64,000 nucleotides of DNA from Lenzites betulinus. Its lineage: Eukaryota > Basidiomycota > Agaricomycetes > Polyporales > Polyporaceae. A program made the translations under genes and the position numbers. The notes beneath the pieces were generated by a model. The model made no database searches and was not told the origin of the DNA. It saw only the letters and a program-made list of their open reading frames with translations. Below, one piece after another: positions 18,575-31,200 of the stretch. The stretch is from the NCBI GenBank assembly GCA_022264855.1, contig JABYQU010000004.1, positions 682,001 through 746,000 of the forward strand, in the 5' to 3' direction. The stretch's first letter is position 1, and each line of letters starts with the position of its first letter.

Positions 18575-21029
18575 TCATTCCGACGAGTCGTCCGTGGGGT
18601 GTCCCTTCGAATCCTCGTACTGGTCTACCTTGGTCTTCTCCAGCACGCTGCGAAATTTTGTCAGTCAACATGTTTCCTCCTTCGGTACGAGGAGGAGATA
18701 CTCACTTCCTTTGAGCACCCTCGTCGAAGGGAGGACTCTTCCCATCTCCGACCAGGACCTTCACGCCGACGCTCGGCACGTCGCCAACAACGACATAGAT
18801 GAATCCGGGACCGGGAGGGTATATGTTGCCATCCGGTGGCGCGGTGATGGTCAAGGTCTGTCTATCACCCGAGAGCGAGGACTCGAGGTAGACGAGACGT
18901 GAGTTGGCATGGACTGCGTGAGTCACGTAGCCCAGGTCCATCAACGCAACTGTGTACCCTAGCCGTTAGACATATCCGGGATAATCGAAGGCGTCGAGCA
19001 ACTTACCCTTTACATTCGCGCCTTGCTGAGAAGCGGCGGGCAAGCGGACCTTCAGCTGCACCGCCGCGGAGAACCCAAGCAACTTCGGGATCCCGCCCAG
19101 GATCTCGGGCCGCTCCATCTTCATGTACGACGGTCCCAACCACTCCACGCGGTACTCCGTCCCGTACTTGAGCTCGCTCCTGTCCAGGTTCGGGTTGCTC
19201 CCCGCCACCATGATGTCCCCGCTGGGTGTCAGCGTCGCGACCGAGTGGTACAGCCGCGGGATATCGCTCGTAGGCATCCCGGCAGAGGAGAAACGCTGGC
19301 CTGCAGGGCCGGAGGGGCTGTAGAGCACGGGCGTGAGGACAGGGTTGTCCGCGTTGGAGGCACCGACTTGGCCGACGACGTTCCCGTAGCCAGATATACC
19401 AGAGCCCGCGCCATTGACGATGAGAACTTCGCCTGTGGGCAGCAAGACGGCGTCGGGCATCGTCCGCGCCTGCGGCATTTGCTCGACCTGCCACCCAGCA
19501 GCGATGCCGGCGTCGGTGAGCACCATTCGAGAGCACTGCGCTGACGCCGGGTCTTGCGACGAAATTTCATAGCCCGGTTTTGTATCGTCGACGGTGGACC
19601 CACCACAGAGGAGGATCTCCGGAGTATAGTTGTTGTCCGGAGAAAGCGGCAAGAGCAAGCCAGTGCCAGTCATAGGATATGTGACGCGCACGCCGTTCGG
19701 GAGAGAGGGGAGCCTCCGCTCCGTGTTTGTCTGCCAGTCATATATCATGGCGTCGCGGTTGGCGGCTACGAACACCGAGCCATCAGGAAGGGAGAACGCG
19801 ATGGGGAACAGGTTCGAGTTCAAGGTGTCGACGAGGAAGGGGAGGTGGATGGGAAGGCCGTTGGAACCATGTATGTTCTTGGGAGGGAAGTATTCAATCG
19901 TAGGGTTGTTTGTCGTGCTGTTGTTGATCCATCCACCCTTCAAGGAGCCTCCGATGATCATAGCGCTGCCGTCTGAGATGCGGAGGACGGTGTTGTACCA
20001 GCGAGGGCTAGCCATCCGGATTTCATCGTGGTTTTCGTACATCCGACAGTCAGCGACGTTGTCAGATTCACAAGGCTCGAAGATCCGGACAGCCTGTAGC
20101 CCGTCGACGTCGCCAAAGTCCGCAGAAGCCGTGCGGTCCTCTACCACAGGATTGCCACCAACGTTGACCATGGTACCATTGCTCAGGAAAGTACCACCAG
20201 CGCAGAATGAGTTAGACTGCATCGAGAGAGGCTTCAGAGCATGTGTCTTCAGGTTGTACAGTGCAGCCCAAGCCGGATGACCGGAGACGGTGAGCGGGTT
20301 GTGCTCGACTTTGTCAACGACTAGCGCATGAGTTTCCGAGATGATCGCCAGCTGCATAGCATGTACCCCAGTAGAGCCGTTCTGCACCAGAGTCCACTGA
20401 GATTCAGCAGGGAACTTAGAAGACAGGTCCAGAAGAGGCGGATACGAGGGCATGTCCTGTGAGGACGTCGCAGCGCTCTGCTGCGAGGGGACCTGCGCCT
20501 GACCTAGGGTCACAACCAGAGCATCGACGTCCACAACTGTGCCTAAAGCCTCTGAGTGCTTTTCCCCGGTGTTGACGATCTTGAGCGTGTGCTTCCCCTG
20601 CGGGAGGCCGAAAGTCCAAAACATGCGCTGTTGCTTCATCGACGCCTCGTTGTATGCATCAACTTCCTGCGCGAGCTGGCCATCGATGTAGACCTTGGCC
20701 ATGCCGTGTTTCTGATCCTGGTTCCCGAACCATTCTACGCCCGTGCCGGTGAACGTGAAGGTCATCGCCGCGCCGCGGTCTGAGCTTGTCCGGACGCTCT
20801 TTTGAACATATGCAGGAGAAAACAGCTCGGACCAGGTCCCAGAGTAGTGCAACAAGGGAGAGGACGAGTCGTAGCTCTTGGCACCTGGAGGGACATAGTA
20901 GGGCGAGAACCGGGCTTTCTTGGTTGATCCCGGGACGAGGTGCCCGTTCCAAGCGGGCTCCGAAGCTAAACAAGATGTAGCGACAAGGACGACCAGCGTC
21001 GACGAAGTGAGTAAAGAACGGAAGCCCAT
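18575..21029 (-). CDS. Secreted glyoxal oxidase-type copper radical oxidase (AA5_1) with extra N-terminal domain
   Basis: Oxidises small aldehydes with release of hydrogen peroxide that feeds lignin peroxidases outside the cell. Exons on the minus strand are 21029-19007, 18958-18706 and 18647-18575; 782 residues. ATG 21029 starts a signal peptide (MGFRSLLTSSTLVVLVATSC); the open frame extends upstream but only from a TTG. Residues about 55-175 are an extra beta-sandwich-like region (FTFTGTGVEWFGNQDQKHGM, TFGLPQGKHTLKIVNTGE). The catalytic copper-radical set is visible by family pattern: Cys276 (NSFCAGGTF), Tyr345 (SPRWYNTV), Tyr594-His595 (PRLYHSVATL) and His688 (GYVTHAVHAN). The C-terminal beta domain runs to GIYP-like NIYPPGPGFIYVVVGDVPS, with a polar tail. 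No WSC domains. Confidence 0.9.
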
Positions 21030-21388
21030 AGTTGGCGGGCGAGCGGAGAGGGAGGGCAGGAGGTTGGGAGGAAGGAACCAAGGGACAGAGGCCCGGGTGA
21101 AGCGAACTATACGTCCATGTTCGATCGTCAAACTGGAACAAACAACGCGTCAACAAAGTCGCACCAACGCACCCGTATAATCATGCGGCTACCCACACAA
21201 CATACCGCCGCCGCCGACGGTACGTACAGTAAAGAGCAGAGACGTGAGTGTAAGAATAGCGGGTAGAGGAATAGCGTCCAGGATCAGCATTGCGGCACTG
21301 CACACGGTCGGTCCAATTCGTAGATTACATAGTACTCTAACAAACAAAGCATGAACATACGTCGGAAGAAAGAATGGGCATGGAGAGC
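21030..21388. other. Glyoxal oxidase promoter region
   Basis: Spacer between the glyoxal oxidase start and the SNW1 stop (both genes minus). Holds the glyoxal oxidase promoter; no clear TATA box or other element identified. Confidence 0.4.
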
Positions 21389-23435
21389 CTATGACTCGCG
21401 CTGATCTGCGTTATCGAGCTGTTGGCGCTTGCGCGAACCACCACTGAACGAGAACTGTGAGTTTACCGTCGCCAATAGGGCATTGACTCGAACTTACACT
21501 TCAGTGTCCAAGCCGCGCTTACGGCCAGTTTTCGCCTCGTCCAAGAACTTGTCGAGCCCGAACACATCGCCGGTGTCCTTCTCGAACTGCACAGGTCCCT
21601 CCCGGACCTCTTGCTCGTGCGCACCTTCAAACCCAACGCGAGGCTGGCCCAGGCCGAAGCGGTCGTTGTCGAGCGCCTGGTTGATGCCCTCTTCTGTACC
21701 ACCACCGTACGACTCCTGGTTGCCGTCAGAGATGTTGCCATGAGCCTTATAGATTGCAGCAGCAGCGGATGACCCGTGGAATAGAGGCCGATCGTAGAGG
21801 TTGTAGGCATCGTCGTCGGCGAAGTTTCCCGAGAGTGACTCTTGGTTGAAGAGACGCGAGTCGAGCATGCTCTCTTTCGACATCGTTGGCTTCGCCAAGC
21901 CGAGCGCGATCTTCTCCGAGATATCGCGATTCTGCTGCCGTGCCAGCATCTTCGCCCGCATCTCCGTACCCATGTTGCTCATCCGCATCTCCCGCTCCCG
22001 CTCTTTCCTCTTCTCTGCACGCATCTGGTCCCGAACGCGTGCTGCTTCCTCGTCTTCGTCGTCGTCTCGTTCGGAAGCCTCAGACTCCGACTCGCTGCCT
22101 GAACCATACGCGCCAAGGGAAGATTGCATGGCTGCCGCACGCGCTGCTGTGGGCTTCGACCCGTCGTCCCTCGGCGCCTCGACAGTACGAGGTGCGATGC
22201 CGGAACGCTCCTCGCGTGCTCGCTGTGCAAGAAGACGAAGGTTCTCTTCCTTCTGCGCCTTCTCCTTTTCTGCCAGCTTCTGTTGCATCAGGGCACGTTG
22301 CCTGACCTCCTCGCGCGCATGACGGTCGGCTACGAAGAGAGCCTCAGAGAACTTCGCGAAGTTGTCGTTAATATGTACCTAACATAACCCTAAGTCAGAA
22401 CACAATCGCCAGTGATAATGGACAACACTCACGTCCTGAAGCCCACGGCCGTCGGCCGCGAGACGCTTATCCAAAGGAATAGTATAACCCTTGTTGTTCT
22501 TCCAGTTGGAGATACAAGGGGGGATCATCCATTCCTTCTGTTCCTGAGCAGTCGCCTTGCGGGGAGGACTCCGCAAAACAGGGGGCGGAGGACTTGGGGG
22601 ACCACGAGGAATCTTCTTGTGCTTGAACCGTGGCGGCTCTAAAGGGTCCTCAACAACTTCCGTCATCTTGATGATGCGTTGCTTCAGGCTATCAGAGTTG
22701 CCCTGCTGACCCGGAGTGTAGCGGATGAAGGACGTCTTGCCCTGGCCATCGGGAACGTTCTTAGGTTGAGCAGCTTTGATCTTGCCGTTTACCAGCTTCT
22801 CCAATGCAGCACGCGTCTTGTCGGTCGTTGCCTGAACTTCGTCCTCCGTAGGCCGTTCCAGTGCGCGTTCAGCCTCGTCGAGATCCTTGCGGTGGGAAAG
22901 GGGGACAAGGTCCTTGAATTGGGACTGGACAACCTTGCCTGCGCGCTGACCCTGGAGCGCGATGGCGTCGTAACGAACGTTGCCTTCAGAGTCGACTTGC
23001 AATGCCAAGGTGTTACCCGCAGCAGTCTTAACGTATTCTTAGTGTCTTTCAGTGCGCGAAGCCTGGATCAACTCACCTTCTTTTTACCCAAGTTTAGAGG
23101 GTACTGAGCAACATGGCATTCAGGGTACGCTCCACCATCCCCTGCAATTCACTCAGCATATATGACCTGGTGATCGGCAGGCGCACACACCGAAGTCCTC
23201 CAAAGATGTGGGCTTCCATCCTCTCCTCTGCCCGTAGGGTGGGACGGCTTGCCGGATAACCACGGCTTGCGAAGGGCCCGCCTGTTGTTGGATTGGGGGT
23301 TGGAGAACAATTTCATCATCCTCGTCGGACACTACGGGCGCGTTTACAGGAGTGGGTAGGAGTCTATGTTTGTTAAGCCAGCGAACTATCAGATATACCT
23401 GAGCAGCGAGATACTTACGAGGCAAGGGCAGCCAT
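21389..23435 (-). CDS. PRP45: SNW/SKIP domain spliceosome component (Prp45)
   Basis: Core subunit of activated spliceosomes, homologous to human SNW1 and yeast Prp45, nuclear. Exons on the minus strand are 23435-23419 (17 bases), 23363-23191, 23141-23077, 23026-22433, 22378-21500 and 21454-21389; 597 residues. The N-terminus MAALASLLPTPVNAP is split after 17 bases. The SKIP/SNW block carries SGEKTSFIRYTP-like GQGKTSFIRYTPGQQ, IRYTPGQQGNSDSLKQRIIK, PPRFKHKKIPRGPPSPPPPV and the signature CISNWKNNKGYTIPLDKR. A charged coiled-coil half follows (MRAEKRKEREREMRMSNMGT, RDISEKIALGLAKP, EVREGPVQFEKDTGDVFGLD). The last exon is FSFSGGSRKRQQ. The start is set by the family N-terminus; it is divergent from TIM54. 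Confidence 0.93.
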
Positions 23436-23646
23436 GGTCGAAGGAGTAGATGGTGAAGGCGCCGCTAAGCGCCATTGTCTGACCGAGAGCGGTGGCAGCG
23501 ACGGTGTGGCTGTATTTGGCTCCGGTGGCGCGGGATGCGGGCGCTTCACCGATCGCGGTGACATGCGCGCTCGGCGGCACCAGCAAACCGCGTCTTCAAA
23601 ATCTTTGCCGTCACCGTTCACAGCACCGTCGGCATCGTCCCTGGCG
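23436..23646. promoter_or_regulatory. Shared promoter of SNW1/PRP45 and TIM54
   Basis: 211-base spacer between divergent start codons. The TIM54 frame is open through all of it. Confidence 0.5.
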
Positions 23647-25183
23647 ATGAGCTCGAATGGCAGCGAGAGCAAGCTGGCCGCACCACAGACCTCGACGTCC
23701 GGTGTGAAGACGGTCCTGCGGTACACCGGGATCCCTCCGTCATGGCTCGATAAACGACCCCGCCTACCTTCGCGCAACTGGCTCATCTTCCTCTCCGTTT
23801 CTTCCGCTATCGCAGGTTACTACGTCTACGACCGCCAGCAGTGTAAGAAGATCCGCCAGGAGTATGTTGACAAGGTCAAGGACATGGCTGTTCAGCCCAT
23901 GGGCAGCATGGAGCTCCCCCGTCTGGTCACCGTGTATGGCGCGAAATGGCCGGGAGACCAGAACTATGACGAAAGCATGAAGTACTTCCGGAAGTATGTC
24001 AAGGTCCGAGGGCATGCTCCCTATCATATTTGCATCACACTCACGGTCAGAGCAGCCCATCCTAGTCGCTGCCGCCATCGACTACGACATGGTCAAGGGC
24101 CGCCGGCACGGGGATATTGCGCGACACGTCGAGGACAAGGTCCGCAAGGAACGACGAATCGCGGCCGGACTGGAACAGCCTTTTACTAGCCCTCTTGCGC
24201 TCCCCGGAAGCTCTTTCGAGGAGAAGCACAAGCGGGAACTCGACGGCGGGATCATCATCGTCGGCCGCCACACGCTCAAAGAGTTTATGGCAGGGTTGAA
24301 GAGCGGCTGGTCCGATGGTCTTGCACCCATAGACCGAGAAGAGCGGCTTGCGCGCGCGCTGGAGTCCGATGGCGAGTTCGACGAACCGGAGCCGGAACCC
24401 ACCGCGGAATCGCCTGTTGGTGACGGAGAACCCATACCCACCCCGTCACGGATTCCGTCCTCGAACGCTTTCTCCATACTCAACAACCCTGCACTCCGCG
24501 CCCCGCCACCACCAAAGGCGGCAGAGTCCGTCCCTGCACATTTGGACACTCCTCCTGCCGAAGTTCCTCCCCAGCCCCCAATACTCCTGGCAACGTTCAC
24601 CAACTATATCGGCCTCACCCAGATTCCGCTTATGATCTGGGACTTCTTCAATGAACGCTCCAAGGTGGCCGAAGGCGCACAGGCGGCATACCAGATCGTC
24701 AAGGGGAGCACGCGACCATTCACCGCGCCCCCTCCAGAGGTTTCTGCTTTCACAGATGTCGACAGCGACCCTGCGCAGCCTCAGAAACCCCACTTAGCCG
24801 AAATCACGCCTACGGACCTCGACTTCGACCGCACGGCTGAGTCGTACTACAAGAAGTCCGTCGTGCGGGATTTCCTTTCGGAGATCGAGAGCGCGCGGAA
24901 AGGCTTCTACGCCACTCTGGCTCAGAAGCTTGAGGTCGCGCGCGGGCTTGCTCGCGGGACCCGGGAGCCGACGAAGGAAGAGAGGGAAAATCCGCCGCCG
25001 ACGGAGGTCGAACTTCGTGCGGAACGGCTGAAGAAGGAACTGCGGTGGACGTCCGATGAGGAGGGGTGGAACACCGTCAGGCCAGACAAGGACGTTGAGT
25101 GGGACGAGCGTTTCAGAGGCCAGCTTCGGGTGTACACCGACCCTTCCCCAGAGCAGGACGCCAGCTCGGATTCTTTCGCTTGA
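23647..25183 (+). CDS. TIM54: TIM54 subunit of the TIM22 mitochondrial carrier translocase
   Basis: Inner-membrane subunit of the TIM22 complex that inserts carrier proteins. Exons 23647-24003 and 24056-25183; 494 residues. Family marks are LRYTGIPPSWLDKRPRLPSR, then NWLIFLSVSSAIAGYYVYDR (the single N-terminal membrane span), PMGSMELPRLVTVYGAKWPG, PILVAAAIDYDMVKGRRHGD and GGIIIVGRHTLKEFMAGLKS. The middle is Pro/Glu-rich; the C-terminus has DFDRTAESYYKKSVVRDFL. The ATG at 23647 starts 70 residues before the transmembrane region; an in-frame ATG at 23434 overlaps the SNW1 start codon and would add 71 residues of low family resemblance, so I prefer 23647. The intron at 24004-24055 uses a gtccga donor. 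Confidence 0.9.
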
Positions 25184-25280
25184 TGTTAACCTTTCCTTGC
25201 TTCGGGATCACGGTTAATGCATAGACACGCTTAACGTACAACCTTATCTAATGTACAAGTCTTCCCATAATCGTTTGACA

Positions 25281-28200
25281 TCACTCATCGTATTCGAGTT
25301 CCACGGCGCCGCTCTGCAACCAAGCCTCCAGTTCAGCGAGGGGGTCGTCTACGTCCATTGCTTCCTCCGTCGGCTCCCGAGGTTTTTCTTCCGACTTGGC
25401 GATGTTGGACGCTTGGCCCCTGGTGGGGTTGCGCTCACCGGTCCGCCAATTGTAGTTGCTACGTGAGGTCTCCGAGGGAGACGCGTAGTTACGCTCTGCA
25501 AGAGTCGGCGTAGGCGGCATCATCTCGAAGAGACTAGTATCCAGAGTGAAGCCCTCCTCGTCATCGACAAGACCTGGTGCAGGCGAAGTGGTCGGTGAAG
25601 AAAGGCTATGGCGTTGGGATATTGGAAGCCTGTCGTCCGATACCGCCGGCTCGAACAGTGGCTCCTTACGAGGAGTGCGCGGCTCCGGAGAAGACAGGAC
25701 CTAGATTGATTGAGCATCGAAGTCCAGGGCATGAACGGGGTATTACCTCAATAGGAGTGCTCTCGTGAATGTGTTTAGAACGTTTCGGTTGACTAGAGGC
25801 CTGCGGTGACAGCCGCTGTCTTTTCTGCGGCCGTGGGGCAGAAGTAGTGCAGTCCATGTTGTTGAGAATCGCCCGAGCCTCAGGAGCAGTACTATCCCCA
25901 GGGAAACGCCCAGAATTATCACGCTTCCCCACAGAGCCTTCGTCCAGTGGCAGACCAGCGATGAGAGCATCGAACTCCGAGTTAGCGTAGTCCGCTGAGT
26001 CCGAGGAGACACGCTTCTTTGCAGGTACAGGCTTCCTCAGAGCGTCGATAATACTAGTAGGCCTAGGTGAGTCAGAGTCAGAGTCGGATACCAAGTCAAC
26101 CAAGTCTTGAGTGTCGTCAGATGCAGCAGGCTTGTCCACGATCTGGGAGAACTCCACATCGAACTTCGGGATTGGTGCGCGAGCTGGCTTCGATCCGGAA
26201 GGGAGGTCGTGCTTGAGCTTGATGCGGCCGCCGTCGCCGAGTTGGAGGTTCTTCTCCACGCCCATACGCTCGTGAAGGGCTTCGAGTTTCTTCAGCGGGC
26301 GATTTGACTGGGAAGCTTGTTTCGGACCCGTTGGTCGCGGCTTGGGCTTAGACACGTGCTGTTGCTGGTCGACATGATGACGTTGGGTATTGTCAACCTC
26401 GGAAGGCTTGCGCGGAGAGGTGTCCGCTGCCATGAGCATCTCGACTTTCTTCTTGGTCATCGGCGGTGGTCTAACGAGCCCATCCCGGCAACTTCGCAAA
26501 CGCTGTCGTATGACCTTCGATTGAGCGCGAATATGAAAGTTCACATACCAGAGGTGTCGGCATGTGGATTTGTCTTTGCATGTATGATTGCATCTATCTA
26601 TGTCGTCAGTAAGCTGATCTCACTGACAACACTGTAAACTTGCTCGTAATTTCCGTTCGGTAGCTGCTTCGGAGCAGCCATCGATATCTGAGTTGTCTTC
26701 TGAACAGAATCCGCGCGTGCGATAGGTTTGGGTGCCTTCGAATCTACGTGGCCTGACAGCGGTAGGGATTCAACGACAGATCAACGGCCGAAGGGGAGCA
26801 CATACCGTGGATGTTGGATGAGGTCGTTGAATGCTCGACTTTCGTTTTGGGCAAAGCATCATCGTTCTCGAGATCGTCTTCGCTCATGTCCCAAAACCCG
26901 GGGATATCTTCAAGCCCCTCCAAATCTCTGGCCTAGACATAACGCGTGAGTATACTGTGCAGAATTCGTGAAATTGGGCTAACCAAAGCGTCTTGAGGGC
27001 GAGTATCCATGACGGGAAAGGCTTCTGCGTTGACCTTCGGCTTGTAGAAAGCCGAGACGGTCAAACCAGCATACACATCCTGGGACGGTAAATAAATTGT
27101 TCGTCGAGGCGCATGAGGATCACCTACGGATGTCATATACACCACAATGGTTTGACTCGGCTTCGTCAGCTTTGCTGTGACCTCGAATGTTCTGTTTTCT
27201 TTGAGCGCCGCGGTACTGAATGAGAATGCGCAAGTCAGCACAGGACCCATGAGGGAAAGGAAAATCACGCACGATATGCGTCGGAAATCCACAAAATTAT
27301 TGTCGGAGGTCAGGGTCAGCACCATGGTCAAATCCCAACGTCTCTGCTTCTTGTTCTTCTTGGTCTTCGGTGCCTTAACATCGCGGACAAGTCCACAGTC
27401 GATGGACAGCTCGACTTCGACTCCGTCTTTCTGAGGAGTGGTATCTATCTCCGTTATGCCTACCGTGTACTGAGGAAGCTGATTGACGGAGGCGAGTATA
27501 TCATGCCCGAATGGAGGCTTTCGGTTCAAATACTACGAGGGGTTTCAGCACGCTTCCAACGATGAGGCATGGTTGAACAACGTACTGATTCGATAAGGCC
27601 AGGATCCATCCTTCGCAATGCCGCGAATGTGGTGACGTTGTGTTCGGCGAGGACCTACACGATACATGTGGCTGCGAATTATGGATTGCAGTTTGTGCTT
27701 ACCTTGAGTCTGAAGGACAGAGGTGAGCGAGTAATGAGAAGAGCAGAGTAACCACGCACGATTTCAGCCCGATATCGTCGATCTGACGGAACACGACGCT
27801 GCGGTCCTCCCAGGCCTTTGCGTTCAGGCATCGCATCCTATGATACAATGAGGTTGTTCTTTCAATGTTTGCAAAGGAAGAACACCAACACTTCGAGAGC
27901 GTTCTTGACAAGTAACCCTTCCTTGCGCATGATTGCAACTTCCACGGCGGCTAACCCAACGTCACGAGTTGCACGGAAAGGTCGAAAGTAGAGCACGTAC
28001 CCCGCGCAATCCTGGAGATGTGACGCAAAATGGGGAGCGATTCGGTGTATGGTTGTGTGTCTCCTGCCTTGTACTCCGGGTCCGACAAGTTGATCGCGCT
28101 GAGGATCGCCTGTATCAGTATGAATACCTTGTCCGAGGGTTTCTCGATCTTCTTGATGGTGTAACGAATGTCATTATGTGTGCGGAGCTTGTTGTAGACC

Positions 28201-31200
28201 TGCGTAAAAATTAGTCAACCGTACGGCATGTGAGCGTGAGCGATCGAGCTCGAGCTCACTTGTTTCTCTCCAGCTCTGAATCTGATGTCGGAGAACCTGG
28301 AGAATCTTAGTATGTGTTCATGCGAAACGTTGCGGATGGGCGTACTCATCGGCACAAGAAATGGCCTCAAGCTGCACGACCGCTTTAGCTTTCGTTCGCT
28401 CCGAGCGAGAGCGCGAAGCTTACTATCTCTCGAACGGTAGCCTTGTCGGATAACTTGAGGATGAGGATCATCTATGATCAGAGCGTTAAAACGAAGCAAG
28501 GGAAGACAGTTTATGACCTACGGTCGCTTGTCTGATGTAGAACTATAATCATACACATCAGTCACTTTGGCAGGAGCGCACGGGTAAGAGTCACCCACTT
28601 TGCTCATGATGTCTCCGTACTCAGTAGATGACAACGCGTTGCCCTCGTCGCTCTTGACCATCTCTGCCTCCTTCAATGTCTTCACGCTGTCTGCGACCAG
28701 GTCGTCCATCCTCTCCTCCCATGATCTTGCGCCTTCCCTGTTGATATCGTAGTGTCCTGGGTTCTTCTGCAGACGCCTAAAAAGGAATGAGTTATGCAGC
28801 CACTGATTTGCGGAATCCATGTCGGTGATGGTCCCGAGAGCGATCTCCGAGTTGAGGTGTTCCGGAAGGTGCAAATGCAAGCTGCTCTCCAGAACAGTCT
28901 GACCCTGTGCGAGCGCTTTGTACTTAGCTTCCAACTCCTGCTCGCACATGATGATAGCGACGCCTTCCTTGTCAAATTGAGGACGTCCCTGTATACAATA
29001 TCAGCCGGAATGCCGCATCCCGATGGCCACGCTGGATCACTCACCGCACGCCCAATCATCTGCATTACATCGAGATCCGAGTATTCCAGCGAGGCATTGT
29101 TTTGGTAAAGTTTTACACCTTTGATGATGACGGTATGTGCGGCTACCAAATCGTGTGAAGAATGTCGCCGCACGTCTAAGTCTCAATACTACTCACGCAA
29201 ATTGACGCCAACTGCCAAAGTCTGATGATCCAGTGAGCGACAGAATTAATACTCGACCAAGAATAATCGACCCACAGATGTAGCAAACAGAACTTTGAGG
29301 TGCTTCTTCAGATACAGGTGCTCTGTTGCGCTTCTGTCCTCTCTAGCGATACCCGCGTGATGTACGCCAATTCCATACATCGCGAGTTCTGGCGTAAGCC
29401 ACATGTCAATGTTGAGACCTCACCATATAGCAGTATTGAAACGTACTATCTAGTTGTTTATTGCTGAATATATGCTCAATCCTGCACACGGCAAGTGAGC
29501 GTGATGGTCTAGCATATGCTGACCAGGCGGGATGTACCTCGGCGGCTTTGACCAAGGTAACGTCTCCTTCTTCGAGATGGCTACTTCATACTCCTTCAAG
29601 ACGAGTTCCGCAGCGATCATAACCCCTTGAGTGACCAGTCGTATGAGCGGGCAGATGACGGCTCGAGATCTTGACGGACTGACCTTTCCGCGTTGGGCAG
29701 AATACGAGGACTGGTTTATCGTTGCAATGTTGTTGCAAAATACCGTATAGCTTGTAGTCAAGGGTCTTTGCAAACACGAAGTCGTTTGTGTCCCGACGCC
29801 GGGGGACGCCATAGACAAACCTCGAAAGTTTGCATGGTCTGAATTCTTCGCCAAACTACCGTGTAGTAGGTGATCAGTGTTTGCGCTCTCTCCATAGGAT
29901 AGGAATAGGACGTAAAACACACCTCCTTGACTGTGGCGGGCCCATCGTTGGTGCGGTTGGCGATCCAGTCCGCGACATCAATGACGTTGGGCACCGTCGC
30001 AGAGACAACAATGAACCTGACGGCGCTTCCGCGAAGCTTCATGCGGGACACCACGACTTCAAGGGTGCTCCCCCGGGATTCGTTCAGCAGATGGACCTGT
30101 GCAATGTTGAGTAGAACTATTTGATTATCGGAGACAACGACTTACTTCGTCTATGAGGAACAATTGTATCTTGGACAGTATATGGTCGTGATCCTGCCTG
30201 GATTGGGATGGTAAGTACAGCGCGGTGTTCACTGATAGCTCCCGTGTTACCAATTTCGAGTCAAACTATCCCATTTCTCCCCCTACGCCTGTTAATATAA
30301 GGTCAACGAGTGAACTGTAGTTGCTCACAGTGGTAACACTGCAACGCTATCAGCTTCTGCAAAAGTATGAACGTGAAAGATAGATAAATACATACATGAT
30401 CGTGGCGTCCTTAGCATCCCCCCAAGCACCGCGACCAGCATTTACGGTATCCCCAGTAAGTTCAGAGCCTAAACTGCTCTCAGCCTCGGCTAGAAAGCAT
30501 AGTATGGAGAGAACGCATACACTTCGCGCCAAACGTAGTAAATTTGTTCTGCCAAGAGGCGGATTTCTCCGTACAGAGCGACTATGTCATAGTTGAGCGC
30601 ATATAACCAGTGAAAAGGATCGCGGATGTCATACCTTTGTGGGCGCTATGTACACGCATCTTCCTCTGTCGCCAGCAACTGCACTTTGCTTAAGCATCTT
30701 GATGATTGCGAGTTCGAAGAGAACGGTTTTGCCGCTGCCGGTGGGTGCTGAGGGAGAGATTCAACGAACATCAGCGAAGACATGACCTCTGAATTCCTAC
30801 CACTTATGACCTTTGCGAGATTGATATCAAAGGTCGCCTAGTTACTACCAAAGTCGCTGATCGCTCACCATGTTTTCATCCGTATTCATAACCTACACAC
30901 GACTTCAGCTACGTGCGGATGCCAGCAGTACTTCCGTGACCTACGGTATCATAGCACTGCGATTGCACGGCATTGAATACCCCAAATTTAAACAGGCTCC
31001 GATACATATCAGCTACAACGGACGCACTTCAGAAAGGATGTACACCAAATGCAACGAAGGCAGGCTTACGTAGATCGGATACAGGTCTGAGACGAGTCCC
31101 ATGCCAGTTTCGAGTGTCTGGCTGACCAGAACGGTCGCTATATGCATTCTTTTGTGGCGCAGGGCGTGCGGCTACTAGAGCCTGATATTGAAACGGCTGC

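Noticed and set aside
20920..21131. Glyoxal oxidase start upstream of 21029
   Set aside because: The upstream start is not ATG, and only the ATG at 21029 begins a clean signal peptide.
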